From the NCBI RefSeq assembly GCF_907165205.1, contig NC_058190.1, positions 47,108,116 through 47,172,115 of the forward strand: a stretch of 64,000 nucleotides of DNA, given 5' to 3'. A program made the translations under genes and the position numbers. This DNA is from Coccinella septempunctata (Eukaryota; Arthropoda; Insecta; Coleoptera; Coccinellidae). The notes beneath the pieces are model-generated. The model did no database searches, had not been told where the DNA came from, and saw only the letters and a program-made list of their open reading frames with translations. This document shows, in pieces, positions 11,220 through 21,419 of this stretch (positions are counted from its first letter, which is position 1; each line of letters starts with the position of its first letter).

Positions 11220-12745
11220 TTGAGATATAAATACGTGTCAGGAATGCTTTAATTTTTTCCGTACCACACCTCCCCAAGGATATGTGCCTCTAAATGGTAC
11301 TCCCATAATTCAGTTTTTTGTGATAACTCCCGAACTACTCAACTGATTGTATGTTACAAAATGGCGTACACGCCAGTTGCCAAGCTGAAATATTTAACTA
11401 GCGTAAAAGAATTTATTTATAATACATCAATTAGGTAACGTGTTATGTTTATAAGAAAGAAAGGTTGCTTATTATTCACGCAGAATCTAGTGGATGCAAT
11501 GTTTTCGGATCAGAGTGGGAAGAAAAGTATTATAATCACCTTTATTCGAAAGATTACCCTAGAAAAGATTTTTGGGGTTCAGAACTTCAACTTTAACATA
11601 TAATTGAATGGCAGAAAGTTTCAACAGGTCTCGTCTTTGTCATGCAATTTCCGAAATTCGAAGAAACCTGTCTGTCCGCCAAACAGAATCTTTGGCTGTA
11701 GGGAAAAAAATTTCAGAAAATCATAATAATCTTGCAACTGGAATAATTGAGCAATGTATAAATTTTATTTGTTTGAAAAATCTGCTCGGCTTATCGTCTG
11801 AGTGCTAATCGATATCACGATATAATTCTGGAATGAAAAATCCATTCTGGGAATTCGACGAAAAACTCCATCAACTGAATCCATTCAAATGATTCTCAAC
11901 TGGTCGCTGTCCATTTTCCGGACGTGAGATATTCGACCAGACGGAGGGTTTTCTTTCAGATGCTAATCTCGATGATTGATGTCTGGGCCTCATAAGAAAG
12001 GGATGAACCATTAATCGAATAATGGCTAATCCCCCTGCTTGGCCCGCAGTAGACAATTAGAGCTTGTCCGACAGTGTGCATGTGCATCAAGATTGCCTCC
12101 GACGATGGCGTGTGCGTTGCGATTGACGGACAGTGCCGGTAGACGTAAACGAAGCTGAATTGTAGGATGAGAAAGCCCAGTGGCGGCGATGGCATAAGCG
12201 AGTCCCCCGCTATATTCTCTAAATTAGAACAAATAGCAGTTTTGTTCTTACACTTAGGTTAGACCTGAATACAGGGAGTACTGTGGATCAATGGAGTGTT
12301 AAAATGGCCAAGGCAGCGACCCTTGTGCAGGTTTTCAAGGTACATACAGTTTGTTATAGTTTGGTTCTGTAACATATTCCTTGAGCAAAATTGAAAACGG
12401 GCTATCCAAATATGCCATAAAGAAGACTATTGAATATGCACATTACAAAATGCTGTTTCTCAAACAAGTTGAATTTTTCTTATTCCACTAGTTTTCAGAA
12501 TTGAAGGTACAATTTTCAAATAACCCTGAATAAATTCGAAATTAGGATGATTTATCGCTGTGTTGTCTTCGATTCAATGGATACTTGTAAAATTTTGAAG
12601 GGCTACTTACGACAGTGTGCCCTCCTGTGACTGAAAAGACCCAACCGTGACCCACAGATCCTTCCACACTCCGGGCATGGATAGTCACCAACCAGATCTG
12701 GCCGCCGCTGTATTCTTCTCGAGTCTCCATTATAACTGTGTACCA
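11220..12745. other. No gene seen; unique sequence with a moderately GC-rich block
   Basis: The 11880-12200 segment is richer in GC and CpG ('gtgcgttgcgattgacggac') and is overlapped only by short antisense frames. No domain, exon or repeat could be supported; a regulatory role is possible but unproven. Confidence 0.4.
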
Positions 12746-12749
12746 AAGA

Positions 12750-13238
12750 CCTCCTCTATGACCTGTCTGAAGCTAGTTGTTTCCAATTATGATTGGCATT
12801 AACTGATTGTAGGGATTGATGCAGTAAATCTTTGAACCGCTTATACTGGCCTCCTGGTTTCAGAGCTCCTTCTGTGAATTCGCCATACAGAGCTATTTTG
12901 GGGAGTTTTGTGTCATGCATCCTGAGAATTTGGCCGCTCCATCTGAGTCGGGCCCTCGTTACTTGAGTATCAATTGTTATACAACTCGCGCGCTGCAAGA
13001 CTTCCGCATTTGAAACTTTGTGGAACCGTCTGATGTGCATTATTTGTCTTAGATGACGTTGTTGCGTTTGTTCAAGCTGTTTAATATGTGCCTGTTGGAC
13101 GTCCAGCTTTCTCTTCCGTAAAGGAGAGTTGGGAGGACCACTGCTTTGTAAACAGCTGTCTTGGTCTTCAGATTGAGGTCGTCATTTTGAAACACTCTAT
13201 ACTTTAGCTTCCAGAATGCCCGTGATGCCGAATTGAAC
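12750..13238 (-). pseudogene. RTE-like non-LTR reverse transcriptase fragment
   Basis: Read on the minus strand, this is the C-terminal portion of an endonuclease/reverse-transcriptase polyprotein: 'SGITGILEAK'-type region, RQLRHLRQIMHI, then IRRFHKVSNAEVL, TRARLRWSGQILRM and LPKIALYGEF. It is the same family as 25281-26150, which runs on the + strand. One frame is open from 13040 to 12756, and upstream parts are frameshifted. It lacks the RT catalytic core, so it is a dead 5'-truncated copy. The immediate neighbour to the right is the Harbinger element. Confidence 0.85.
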
Positions 13239-13356
13239 CATAGATAACATGAATTTCTTCCTCAATTCTTCTAGGATGTCCCAAAGGTGATGCTTCATTT
13301 TCATATCGCACCAATGTATTTTTTAATTGTTGGCGGGTCAAATGAATCAAGGATTA

Positions 13357-14415
13357 TGCCCGTTTGCACCGTTTCGCTGGTAACCATAGTTAAACTGATC
13401 GACGTTTAATATTTAAACGTTGCTTAGCGGTTGACGGTTTGCACCGTGGAATCATAATCGTTGTTTACTTTAATCATTGATAGGTTTGGCAACACCACTC
13501 CCACCCAGAGATATAGAATTCTATATCTCTGCTCACACCATAAAAAATTCAAAATTTCAGCCAAGCACATCATAGAAGATATTTTAAAAAGAAAAAGAAG
13601 TCAAGGTTTTCTGACTAAACTTCTGTTTTCAAGGTGGGAAATTTGAACATTTCTTTTGGCGTTTCGGTGTTGTGTTTTGAATATTTGAAGTGCGAACATG
13701 GATAGCATCAACACATCCTATTACTCGAGGAAAAAGAGCCTTCTTGTGAAAGGACTGTTGAATTTGCACTATATCCTCATCTTTGGTCATTGAAATGAAT
13801 TCGGAATATAATTTACCAATTGCTAATGAAACTGCAGCAATAATTCTTGATACTTTCGATACATCTACATTTATGAAATTATCAACAGAAGCCAACTGAC
13901 CAGCACTAGCATAAAACCGCAATGTAGGTAGCAATTGATTCATTGGGTCAACAATATTATTCCTGAAATATCTATATATGTATAATATAACTAATTATTA
14001 TAATTATAATTCCAAATCATTCTACATATATGGCAAAAAAATAACACGGTTTCTTTCGTTGAACGAAATCTTCTGAAAAAAGTGAGGTCCATTCTTTCGA
14101 AATAATTTCTTCTACGGGGAAAATATCTGGGAAATCCAAATTCGATATTGCCAAGTGCATCAAGATCATCATCAAGTAATATCTCATCTTCCAAATCATC
14201 CATTATTAATTCGAATTTTATATCGACACAAATAGAAAACACAGTTGTCAATCGAATTTGAAGTATTACTTCAATCAACGAGCAAATTTCTGCGATTAGT
14301 TTGAACAACGTTTGAGGGCCTTATAATCAACGTTTAGGAACGGTGCAATCCGGTTAAGGAATTAAACGTTGTTTAAGAATATAATCGTTGTTTAGACAAA
14401 TGGTGCAAACAGCCA
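13357..14415 (-). mobile_element. PIF/Harbinger DNA transposon, short defective copy
   Basis: The left terminus TGCCCGTTTGCACC and the reverse complement of the right terminus, TGGCTGTTTGCACC, form a 14-bp terminal inverted repeat with two mismatches. TTA flanks both sides (13354-13356 and 14416-14418), the target preferred by PIF/Harbinger. Subterminal AACGTTG/ACGTTTA motifs recur near both ends. Total length is 1059 bp, well below the roughly 2.5-4 kb of autonomous members. It carries only the N-terminal part of a transposase on the minus strand and no second Myb/SANT-like ORF. Confidence 0.95.
13629..14308 (-). pseudogene. HARBI1-like transposase, N-terminal part only
   Basis: Two open blocks on the minus strand (14308-13991 and 13943-13629) correspond to the start of a Harbinger transposase/HARBI1-like nuclease. 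Visible parts are FPRYFPRRRNYFERM, FRSTKETV, the helix LLPTLRFYASAGQL, the HTH-like VDVSKVSRIIAAVS, and FPRVIGCVDAIHVR, which carries the first acidic residue of the DDE triad. The frame then stops; the remaining catalytic residues are absent. The AT-rich gap 13944-13990 contains tatttcag before GAATAAT and could be an intron end or a small deletion. As a transposase this copy is non-functional. Confidence 0.85.
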
Positions 14416-14419
14416 TTAG

Positions 14420-16400
14420 TATCTATCGCAGAGCATTACTGCCAACAATAGTAACAATTGACAATCTCAAAATTTTTCATGTATGAAATGAAATGACATA
14501 TATTTTCATTCTTGTCATAGTCATGTCATCATCTCACCCCTTGAAGGCCTACCTCGTCTTCGTTTTCAACTCTAATTGGATGAAAAAAATGTTAGTGAAT
14601 TTTTGCAACGAATGGAGTCTAATGTAGTGAAAGACGTTGGAATTCAAAAAGTCTTTAGTTCACAGTTCGTAAACATAGACCCATTTCTTCAAATATGGTC
14701 GGGTCCAATGTCCAATTGAAAGTTACATTTCTTAAGATTGTAAACTAACCAAACATTTCTCCAATGTCTTCATAGTGACATTGTCTCTTCACATATTGTT
14801 GAATTGATACCTCTAAAAGCAAATTCTCAGATAATACATATCTAATGTATATTTTTGTCAGGTACGCCACTGCACATTTGGCTGCGGCATAGCCTACTAA
14901 GGACAGTCTCCTAGAACGCTCGTATCAACCTCTATCCTCCCTGTCTAATCACCCCACGTTAGTAATGTATGCAATGGTATTAACTGGACCAAATCTGTTC
15001 GATGTTTCGGACTTGACTAATTTAATGTAATTGGCAACTGAACTCCAACTGATTCTCACTAAATATACGGCATGGGATGATCAGTTCCAGAAAGTGACGA
15101 TTAACAGCTCAACTACTCTTCAAAAATTCGAATATAAAATCGAGTATAAATTTTCTATGACTATGACATGAACATCAGTACCGATAATGAGATTTTCGTT
15201 CAGGTTTCCACAACCGAAATCGATCTTTCAAAAATCTTCTTCAAAATTTTCTTGACAAAATTGACCTTGAAACCATAGATTAACTCTGTTCATTTAATCT
15301 ATGATTGAAACCTTCTCTGAAACCGTCATATCTGTGCATGTCATCGAATATGACATAATATCTTCTAAAGCATAGATATACATAGAAAAACAGTTTCAGT
15401 TTTCATTCATAATTCGATTTCAGTGGTCTCTAATTGTAAATAATGAAACGGAAGGACCTAAACGAAGAGCTTGCCCCGAAACGAATTAAAGTTAATCACC
15501 GTAATCAAGAAACCAGTAACTGCGTCAAGATCGCCAGTCGCGCTTCCAGTCCCATCACTTAATATTTTTAATTAAAGCTACTTAGGAATGGAAAACTTAT
15601 TGAATCCTTTTCTGGGGGCTTACCGAACAACCGGCTACTTCCTGTTCTAAATCCTTCTCCCGTTTCTTGAGAGAGCAACCGTCATAAAGACGCTTAACAA
15701 GGAATTAAAGAAGTGGCTGCCGGAGGAAAAAGCGGCCCCCAACTTCTTTTTCCTACTAATTACGTCTGTTATTAACCCTTCAACGGAATGGTAAAGCCCC
15801 AGTTCAAACATTTCAAACATTTCCAATTGTGCCCAAGTTTTATCTCTTCCGTTTCGATGGTGGATGCTTGAGTCGAATGCGGCTTAGTTCTTGTCTTGTT
15901 GTGCTTTGTTCGGGGAAAATATGAGTTTTGCGTTTATTGAAAAGAGGGGGTTCAGGAGGTGCTATCCGAGGTTATTGGGGGTTCGGAGGTCCGCGGGAAA
16001 AGGGTTAACTTGGGCAGGATGCGATGGAAGGAACGGAGAACTGTCAATAGCTGAGCACTTTTTATCGATTTTCCCCTGCGATTTTCAATCAGAGAGTCGA
16101 TGCTTTCCTCAAATGGCTTAATAATTTGATCTTTTCAGAATAGAGTGTCTCAAAATGGGCTAGTTGGCACAGTTTTTACCTTTTATGATTTTGCCTCAAA
16201 TTTTACACTCGTCGAAAGATTGACAGGGTGTTACCTACCTAACTACGAGGATGTATTGATATCTGGGTAGCCTAGACCAGTTCCATGCATGATAAAATTA
16301 TTGCGTTACCATAGCAATGAACAATAACTCATTAGCAGTGTCAATGTGTAATTTGCGGTGAAAAAAATAAACCTGAGTTACTCAATAAATTGAAAGAAAG
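14420..16400. other. No gene seen; includes homeobox-site-rich segment 15425-15800
   Basis: The segment 15425-15800 is less AT-biased and holds several TAATTA/ATTAAA cores ('tttttaattaaagc', 'ggaattaaagaag', 'ctaattacg'), typical of insect developmental enhancers. A second frame at 15891-16121 has no recognisable motif. The remainder is AT-rich unique DNA. Confidence 0.35.
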
Positions 16401-16402
16401 AA

Positions 16403-17360
16403 GATGTCCACCGAAATAGTGAGAATCGAAAAATTGGAGTATCGAGCCATCATCAAGTACCTGTATTTAAAAGTGTTCAGTGGTAAGCAGATTTAGAAAG
16501 ATATGCTCAATACCCTTGGTGATCAATGTGTCAATGTCCTTCGTATGCGACCGTGAAAAATCGAACTGCAAGCTTCAAAAGAAGTAAATTTTTCATTGAA
16601 GATGGTGACCCATCGGGAAGGCCAGTTTCTGTGTCAGTCCCAGAAAATATCGATGCAGTTCATGATATGATTTTATCAGACCGTCGAATTGGGCTAAAAC
16701 GTTCATCATGTCAATTTGGACATGGGAAAAATTGCTGCAAAATGGATCCCCAAATGTTTGAATGTTGGAATGTGGAAGGGTAATAGAAGCATCGCGTTTG
16801 ATCTTTGCTCGATTTGATAACAATGTAGACTTCTAAGACCGAATTGTTACTATGGATGAGAACTGAGTTCATTTCTACGATCCAGAAACAAAGCAACAAT
16901 CGATGGAATGGCGACACTCTGGTTCTCCAAGACCTAAGAAGTTTCGTGTCCAAAAATCTGCTGGAAAAGTTCTTGCTTTAGTTTTTTGGGATTACCATGG
17001 AATAATCATGATTGATTTTTTGGATAAGGGTAAAACAATAACCGGAGATTCATATTACTATTCGACATTAATGACCACTCTACAACGCCCCTGCACACAA
17101 ATCTCATGTTGCCATGCAAAAAATTCGTAATTTAGGGTTTGAATTACTAGAACACCCCCCTTATTCACCAGATTTGGCCCCATCATCTTTTTCCTCAACT
17201 GAAAGAAATTTTCAAAGGTAGTTAATTTTCTTCCAACGAGGAGGTACTAAAAGCTGTAGTGTTCTGGTTTGCAGAGCAAGAAGAAACAATTTTTCTGAAA
17301 GGTCTAGAGGCGTTGCAGATCCGCTGTAATGAATATAAGTATATATATCTAATTAAGAGG
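16403..17360 (+). pseudogene. Mariner-family transposase, broken
   Basis: Homology to a Tc1/mariner DDD transposase is spread over all three frames. Segments seen in order are an N-terminal MSTEIVRIEK start, SYATVKN, FIEDGDPSGRPVSVSVPEN, HDMILSDRRIG, a DDE-region start MDEN (normally MDET), FYDPETKQQSMEWRH, KVLALVFWDYHG, then NAPAHKSHVAMQKI and LEHPPYSPDLAP. The third catalytic aspartate, normally just before NAPAH, has been lost with a deletion of roughly 20 codons. There are in-frame stops (for example near 16491) and several frameshifts. Clear terminal inverted repeats were not located. It cannot encode an active enzyme. Confidence 0.92.
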
Positions 17361-17371
17361 AGATATCTCCC

Positions 17372-17578
17372 AGAAAAAACATCGTAGATCTCAATGTGAT
17401 ACATAGTCTAAAAAAGCAACTCTCGTAATAAATCTCAAAATTTCATCGACCTCAGTGCAACCGTTAGGACTTGACGATTTCTTAAATGACCCCATCTGTT
17501 TGTTAATTTTTCGAAGATCGAATTTCGAACGCGTATATCTCAGAAAATTAATAGTAGATCTAAATGTGATATATATGG
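17372..17578 (-). repeat. Diverged copies of the 174-bp satellite, inverted
   Basis: Contains the reverse complement of landmarks from the 3045-3968 array: 'tagatctcaatgtgatac', 'aaatctcaaaatttcatcgac', 'tgaccccatct', and again 'tagatctaaatgtgatat' about 170 bp later. This is a little more than one monomer, heavily diverged, and it directly abuts the 3' end of the mariner remnant. Confidence 0.65.
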
Positions 17579-17579
17579 G

Positions 17580-18560
17580 GGCCATGACCCTCATTGCCCA
17601 CCCACTGGTACCACCCTTGTGTATACCTACAAAATTCATTAATTTTGGTATGACGTGATTCTGCGATAAACAGAAAAGACCATTTTCAGAGGCCAAATTC
17701 AGTGGACTGTACAACCGCCTCTTACACAAATCAAAGTCTCCTATATCCATATGTTGATGAATTAATCTTGAGTGTCTTTCATTCTCCCATCAGTAACCAA
17801 TGAACAAAACCTAAGCAGATATCAAAGTGCTAGGATGACAAACAATCGAAATAATACCATTCCTCATTTCCATTTATCCTGGAATGAATATATTCGTTCA
17901 GAAAGGCAGGTAGATCTTATCGGCAATCATTCCAAACTCATGATTTTTAAATCGAATGTTTGTGTCCGCCGCCATTTTCACATAAATGATTCAAATTACC
18001 TTGAAGAACTGACATATTCCGGCTTAGTCGTTCGAGGACAATTATACCTTAGCAGGACATAGATAGGAGTATATCCATATAATTGTTTTTATCGGGATCT
18101 AAATCTTCCATGAAAACTTTGCCAGGAGGGTATACTGACGCACGACAGTATTTTTATCTGATTGAATTTCTGCTGGGAAAACGCAGACCGTACGGAAACA
18201 ATGGAAAACTAAGAAAGGGTAATTAATTTCGAAAAGAATTATTGGAAAACGATTTCGGGGATATGTGAAGCAAGATATTTCTGTACTAAGCCAGAGCTTT
18301 GTTACGTGGAATTGGATGAGGGGTTATGATTGCTAATCAAGGTTTATTCGACACACACAATCGAGGATGATGAAATAATCCTTAGAGAGAGTAGGCTTCT
18401 GTAGGTTTAAGATATGAGGACATTTGTGAAGGGATGAAATTTTATGTTCAATTTGTTTATTTTGTATATAAAACTGTTTTTCTGCTTCTTCTTCCACTTG
18501 TTATTCTGTAGGTATAGTATGATTTGAATTTCCCTCCATCAAATTCATATGATGCATTAA
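17580..18560. other. No gene seen; unique sequence
   Basis: Frames at 17391-17750 (-) and 17772-18062 (+) lack recognisable motifs. Base composition is ordinary for the window. Confidence 0.4.
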
Positions 18561-18563
18561 ATA

Positions 18564-18753
18564 CAGGGTGATTCATTAAGGGTGGTGATCAAAATTGATA
18601 AGTGCCAATAACTTCGACAAAAGAAATGAGTTTGCGGTTATGCTATTTGGCATTCTGATAATTCACCACTTGAAAAGGAAAACAAACTAAAATTTGTTGT
18701 TGACATGCGGATTTCAAGTTACAGAGGGTCGACCCTCTTAGTGAATCACCCTG
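18564..18753. repeat. 190-bp MITE, CAGGGTGATTCATTAAG termini
   Basis: The left end CAGGGTGATTCATTAAGGGT and the reverse complement of the right end, CAGGGTGATTCACTAAGAGG, are imperfect inverted repeats. TA flanks both sides (18562-18563, 18754-18755). There is no coding capacity. It shares the CAGGGTG/TA outer signature with the other MITE families here but is different inside. Confidence 0.9.
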
Positions 18754-18755
18754 TA

Positions 18756-19440
18756 CATTCGAAGTTTAGGCGTTATCTAAGTCAATTTCTAACTGCCTCT
18801 ATGCCAACCCTCATGAACCACATGACGTCCATCTGAAAAAAAAATAATTAAGACCCAATATAATTCAGACGAAATTTTAAAACCAATTATACTGAATATT
18901 TCCGCTTAGAAATGTGCTCAACTAAGGATCATATTGAAGAGTTGCATAATTTCTCGCGTCCATATGTTATTTTCGTTTAGTTTCGGTCGAATTATGATCA
19001 TTATTATGATTAGCACGTCTACTGGTTTTGCAATTCCTCTATAATTACATTACTCGATCGAAAAACTACACACTTTTACTATCAGTATTCTTGAATTATG
19101 AAGTTTCAAAAAATTTGAAGTAGTTCTAGTGATCCTGTATACACAGAAAATTCATATCCTCTTTATTTACTCTTTTGAAAAGAAGAACACTTACATTTTC
19201 TTTGCACTATCGTTCCATATTTTGCCAACTGAAGGAAGAATAGGTCATATTACATATCCATTTTTTCTTAATTGTGAATTTTATTTCAGATACTTCAAAA
19301 ACCAAATTATCTCTACTCAAAAAGAGGTTTATAAGAGAATCCATGTCCAGATCCATATCAGAAAGAATCATTATAAACTTACATAATTTAAATTGAGAAT
19401 TCAATTTCAATCGATATTGGAATTTCTTACCATAAAATGT
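18756..19440. other. No confident gene; 3' flank of the Ldh_2 gene
   Basis: On the minus strand, a pyrimidine-rich stretch ending ttttcag (18833 side) precedes an open 16-codon segment starting MDVMWFMRVG and ending at a stop near 18782. It could be a terminal exon but is too short to trust. The rest is AT-rich. Confidence 0.25.
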
Positions 19441-19442
19441 GT

Positions 19443-19448
19443 TTTATT
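19443..19448 (-). terminator. Polyadenylation signal AATAAA for the Ldh_2 gene
   Basis: TTTATT on the + strand reads AATAAA on the minus strand, about 75 bp downstream of the stop codon at 19524. This is a normal position for an insect 3' UTR. Confidence 0.5.
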
Positions 19449-19523
19449 TACTACGAATGACATAATCATTACTCTACAATTAGCATGTTTTCAACTTATC
19501 GAAAAAATTTCTGCTCCTAGATT

Positions 19524-21092
19524 TCAATCATGTCTATTTCCTGTTATATGGATCTCTCCATCAATTTCCATTCTTATCTCTATTTCTTCCGTTTTATTTT
19601 CTTCTTCCTTAGTATCGATGGTAACTTGATCTCTGCTGATTTCTACCGATTCACCTTCATCGATTTTTTCCCCAATAACTATTTCTTCTTCTTCCTCAGA
19701 TATATCTTTAGTAACGGTGTCCTCTGTGGATTCATGGATTGGTACATCAGAATATCGACTTATCTTCTCTTTCAAAACTGACGTTGCCCTGTCTCTCTCG
19801 TAAGTGAAACCAGCAATAGGACACATCCAGTCGGAGGAATCATCGAGTATAAACGATACGTTTTCTCTGTCGACCAGAGAGTTTTCAGGGACAGTTAGAT
19901 CCTCTTCTGTGGTCGTCGCAGAAACCTCCCTGACTGACATCTTCTCGGCTTCTAAACGGGCAGCTAGTTCTTCAGAAGCCGTCATCTGTACCTTTCGTTT
20001 CTTGGGTACGAAGGGCACGCATTTTAATTTCAGATTCGCTGCCATCGTTTTCACCATGTCTATGACGTATTTTGCGTAGGTTATTCCTCCAGTCTCCTGA
20101 ATCTTCTTCTCTATTTCTCTACCTCTATCGCCCGGGATCCGAACAGGTTCGTTCTGGTTATCAGTGGACAAATCTCTCATGTACGACATGAACTCTGTCA
20201 GTCTAACCTCGAAGTTCGGAGCGAAGCGCTTGGGGTCTATAACTATGAAACAGTGTCCGACGTTTGCTCTCTGCTGGGAGACTCTTCCGACCCACACACC
20301 TACCCTATGACTGTAATGAGCGCCACTGAGAATCCCGCACAAAATGTCAACCATGATCGACAACCCTGAACCTTTATAACTGCCCAAATCTTCTTGACTC
20401 CCAAGGGGAAGGAATCTGCCACTTTTCAATGCTACATCTGCGTTCGTTTCTGGTAGACAAGCAGCGTTCACTGCCCATCCTACTGGTAAAAATTCTCCGT
20501 CTTTACATTTTATTTCGATGTTTCCTCCGGAGGTTACAGAGGTCGCCATGTCCAGCAAAAAGTAGTCTCCGAATAATCCTGGAGCAGCAAGAGAAATCGG
20601 ATTGGTCCCAGAAATTGGATCTTTGCTTCTGGTCGGTAGCATCAATGGGGAGCTATTGGTGGTTGCAAACCCCAACAAACCCTCCTTCAACGCCATTTTA
20701 CTGTAGAAAGATGCTACACCGAAATTGTTCGAGTTGTTTGCAGTCACTATAGCCGCTCCTACCTGCTTGGCCTTTTCGATCGCAACTTTCATGCAGAAGG
20801 TTCCAACCACAGCTCCCAAGCTATTTTTTCCGTCCACCCAAGCAGACGCTGGAGTCTCTTTGGTGATCACTGGTTCGCCGGCGACTTCTACACTGCCATT
20901 GTGTGCGTCCGAAATGAATTTATCCAAGCGAAACACACCGTGAGAATGGTGACCTGTTAAATCTGCATTTACAAGAGAATCCGACATTATTTCAGAGTAT
21001 GTCTTGTTCACCCCAATCGCGCAGAAACATTCTGTTACGAATTTCCTTAAATCTGGTATCTTTATGGTTTCGCTGCCATCGTCGTCTTCCAT
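19524..21092 (-). CDS. Ldh_2-family NAD(P)-dependent oxidoreductase with long acidic C-terminus
   Basis: An intronless 522-residue protein. Residues about 10-362 match the malate/L-lactate/ureidoglycolate dehydrogenase family (Ldh_2 fold, not classical MDH). Visible landmarks are GHHSHGVFRL (47-56), TPASAWVDGKNSLG, the nucleotide-binding-type segment NNSNNFG (119-125), SGTNPISLAAPG, LDMATSV, PVGWAVNA and LGSYKGSGLSIMVDILCGILSGA-type helix. The ATG at 21092 is chosen because the extra upstream codons would require a GTG start and an in-frame TAA lies just before it. Family members are usually about 330-370 residues; here PKKRKV (363-368) is followed by about 155 acidic, low-complexity residues. 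The family's NSNHFG is NSNNFG (Asn123 for His), and the usual GK(I/V)E is GNIE, so catalysis may be altered. Such enzymes reduce 2-oxo acids or oxidise 2-hydroxy acids, normally in the cytosol; the substrate here is unknown. Confidence 0.9.
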   Translation of the reverse strand: MEDDDGSETIKIPDLRKFVTECFCAIGVNKTYSEIMSDSLVNADLTGHHSHGVFRLDKFISDAHNGSVEVAGEPVITKETPASAWVDGKNSLGAVVGTFCMKVAIEKAKQVGAAIVTANNSNNFGVASFYSKMALKEGLLGFATTNSSPLMLPTRSKDPISGTNPISLAAPGLFGDYFLLDMATSVTSGGNIEIKCKDGEFLPVGWAVNAACLPETNADVALKSGRFLPLGSQEDLGSYKGSGLSIMVDILCGILSGAHYSHRVGVWVGRVSQQRANVGHCFIVIDPKRFAPNFEVRLTEFMSYMRDLSTDNQNEPVRIPGDRGREIEKKIQETGGITYAKYVIDMVKTMAANLKLKCVPFVPKKRKVQMTASEELAARLEAEKMSVREVSATTTEEDLTVPENSLVDRENVSFILDDSSDWMCPIAGFTYERDRATSVLKEKISRYSDVPIHESTEDTVTKDISEEEEEIVIGEKIDEGESVEISRDQVTIDTKEEENKTEEIEIRMEIDGEIHITGNRHD

Positions 21093-21187
21093 TTTTGATC
21101 GATCGTTTTCCACTTACTGAAACGTCATTATGACAAATCATAGATTAGTCTATGGTCACAAATGTGATGAAGATAGTGGTGAGTTCT

Positions 21188-21411
21188 ATGTCAGTTGATA
21201 TCAAAAACTTCGAACAAGGAGAACACCTGATGTTTTTAGACAACAATCCTTTGAGTTCTGTGAAATTTCTGGTGAAAATGTGTCAAACTAAAATCTCGAA
21301 GGTAAGAATTATTCTTCATTAAGATCCATACCCTTTTTTTAGTCCAATTCCATTGAGCAAAAAAGTGAGAGCCTTCTAAACCGTTCTGTTGAACCGCCGT
21401 TTCCAAACTAA
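21188..21411 (+). CDS. Possible two-exon small protein divergent from Ldh_2
   Basis: Exon 1 (21188-21301) encodes 38 codons from an ATG (MSVDIKNFEQ...) and ends AAG|GTAAGA, a good donor. After 41 bp, a pyrimidine-rich acceptor (ccctttttttag) opens 22 further codons in the same phase (SNSIEQKSES...), ending at TAA 21409-21411, for a total of 60 residues. Alternative in-frame ATGs lie at 21167 and 21152. The frame lies head-to-head with the Ldh_2 gene, within about 100 bp, suggesting a shared bidirectional promoter. Against it, the intron is very short for an insect, the frame is short, and no family is recognised. It may equally be a chance frame in the Ldh_2 promoter. Confidence 0.25.
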
Positions 21412-21419
21412 TTGATGAT

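Noticed and set aside
20429..20943. Plus-strand frames over the Ldh_2 gene
   Set aside because: They are antisense shadows of the dehydrogenase coding sequence and have no motif of their own.
21093..21113. Longer Ldh_2 start using GTG at 21113
   Set aside because: GTG is not a normal start in an animal nuclear gene. The first in-frame ATG is at 21092, with a TAA just upstream.
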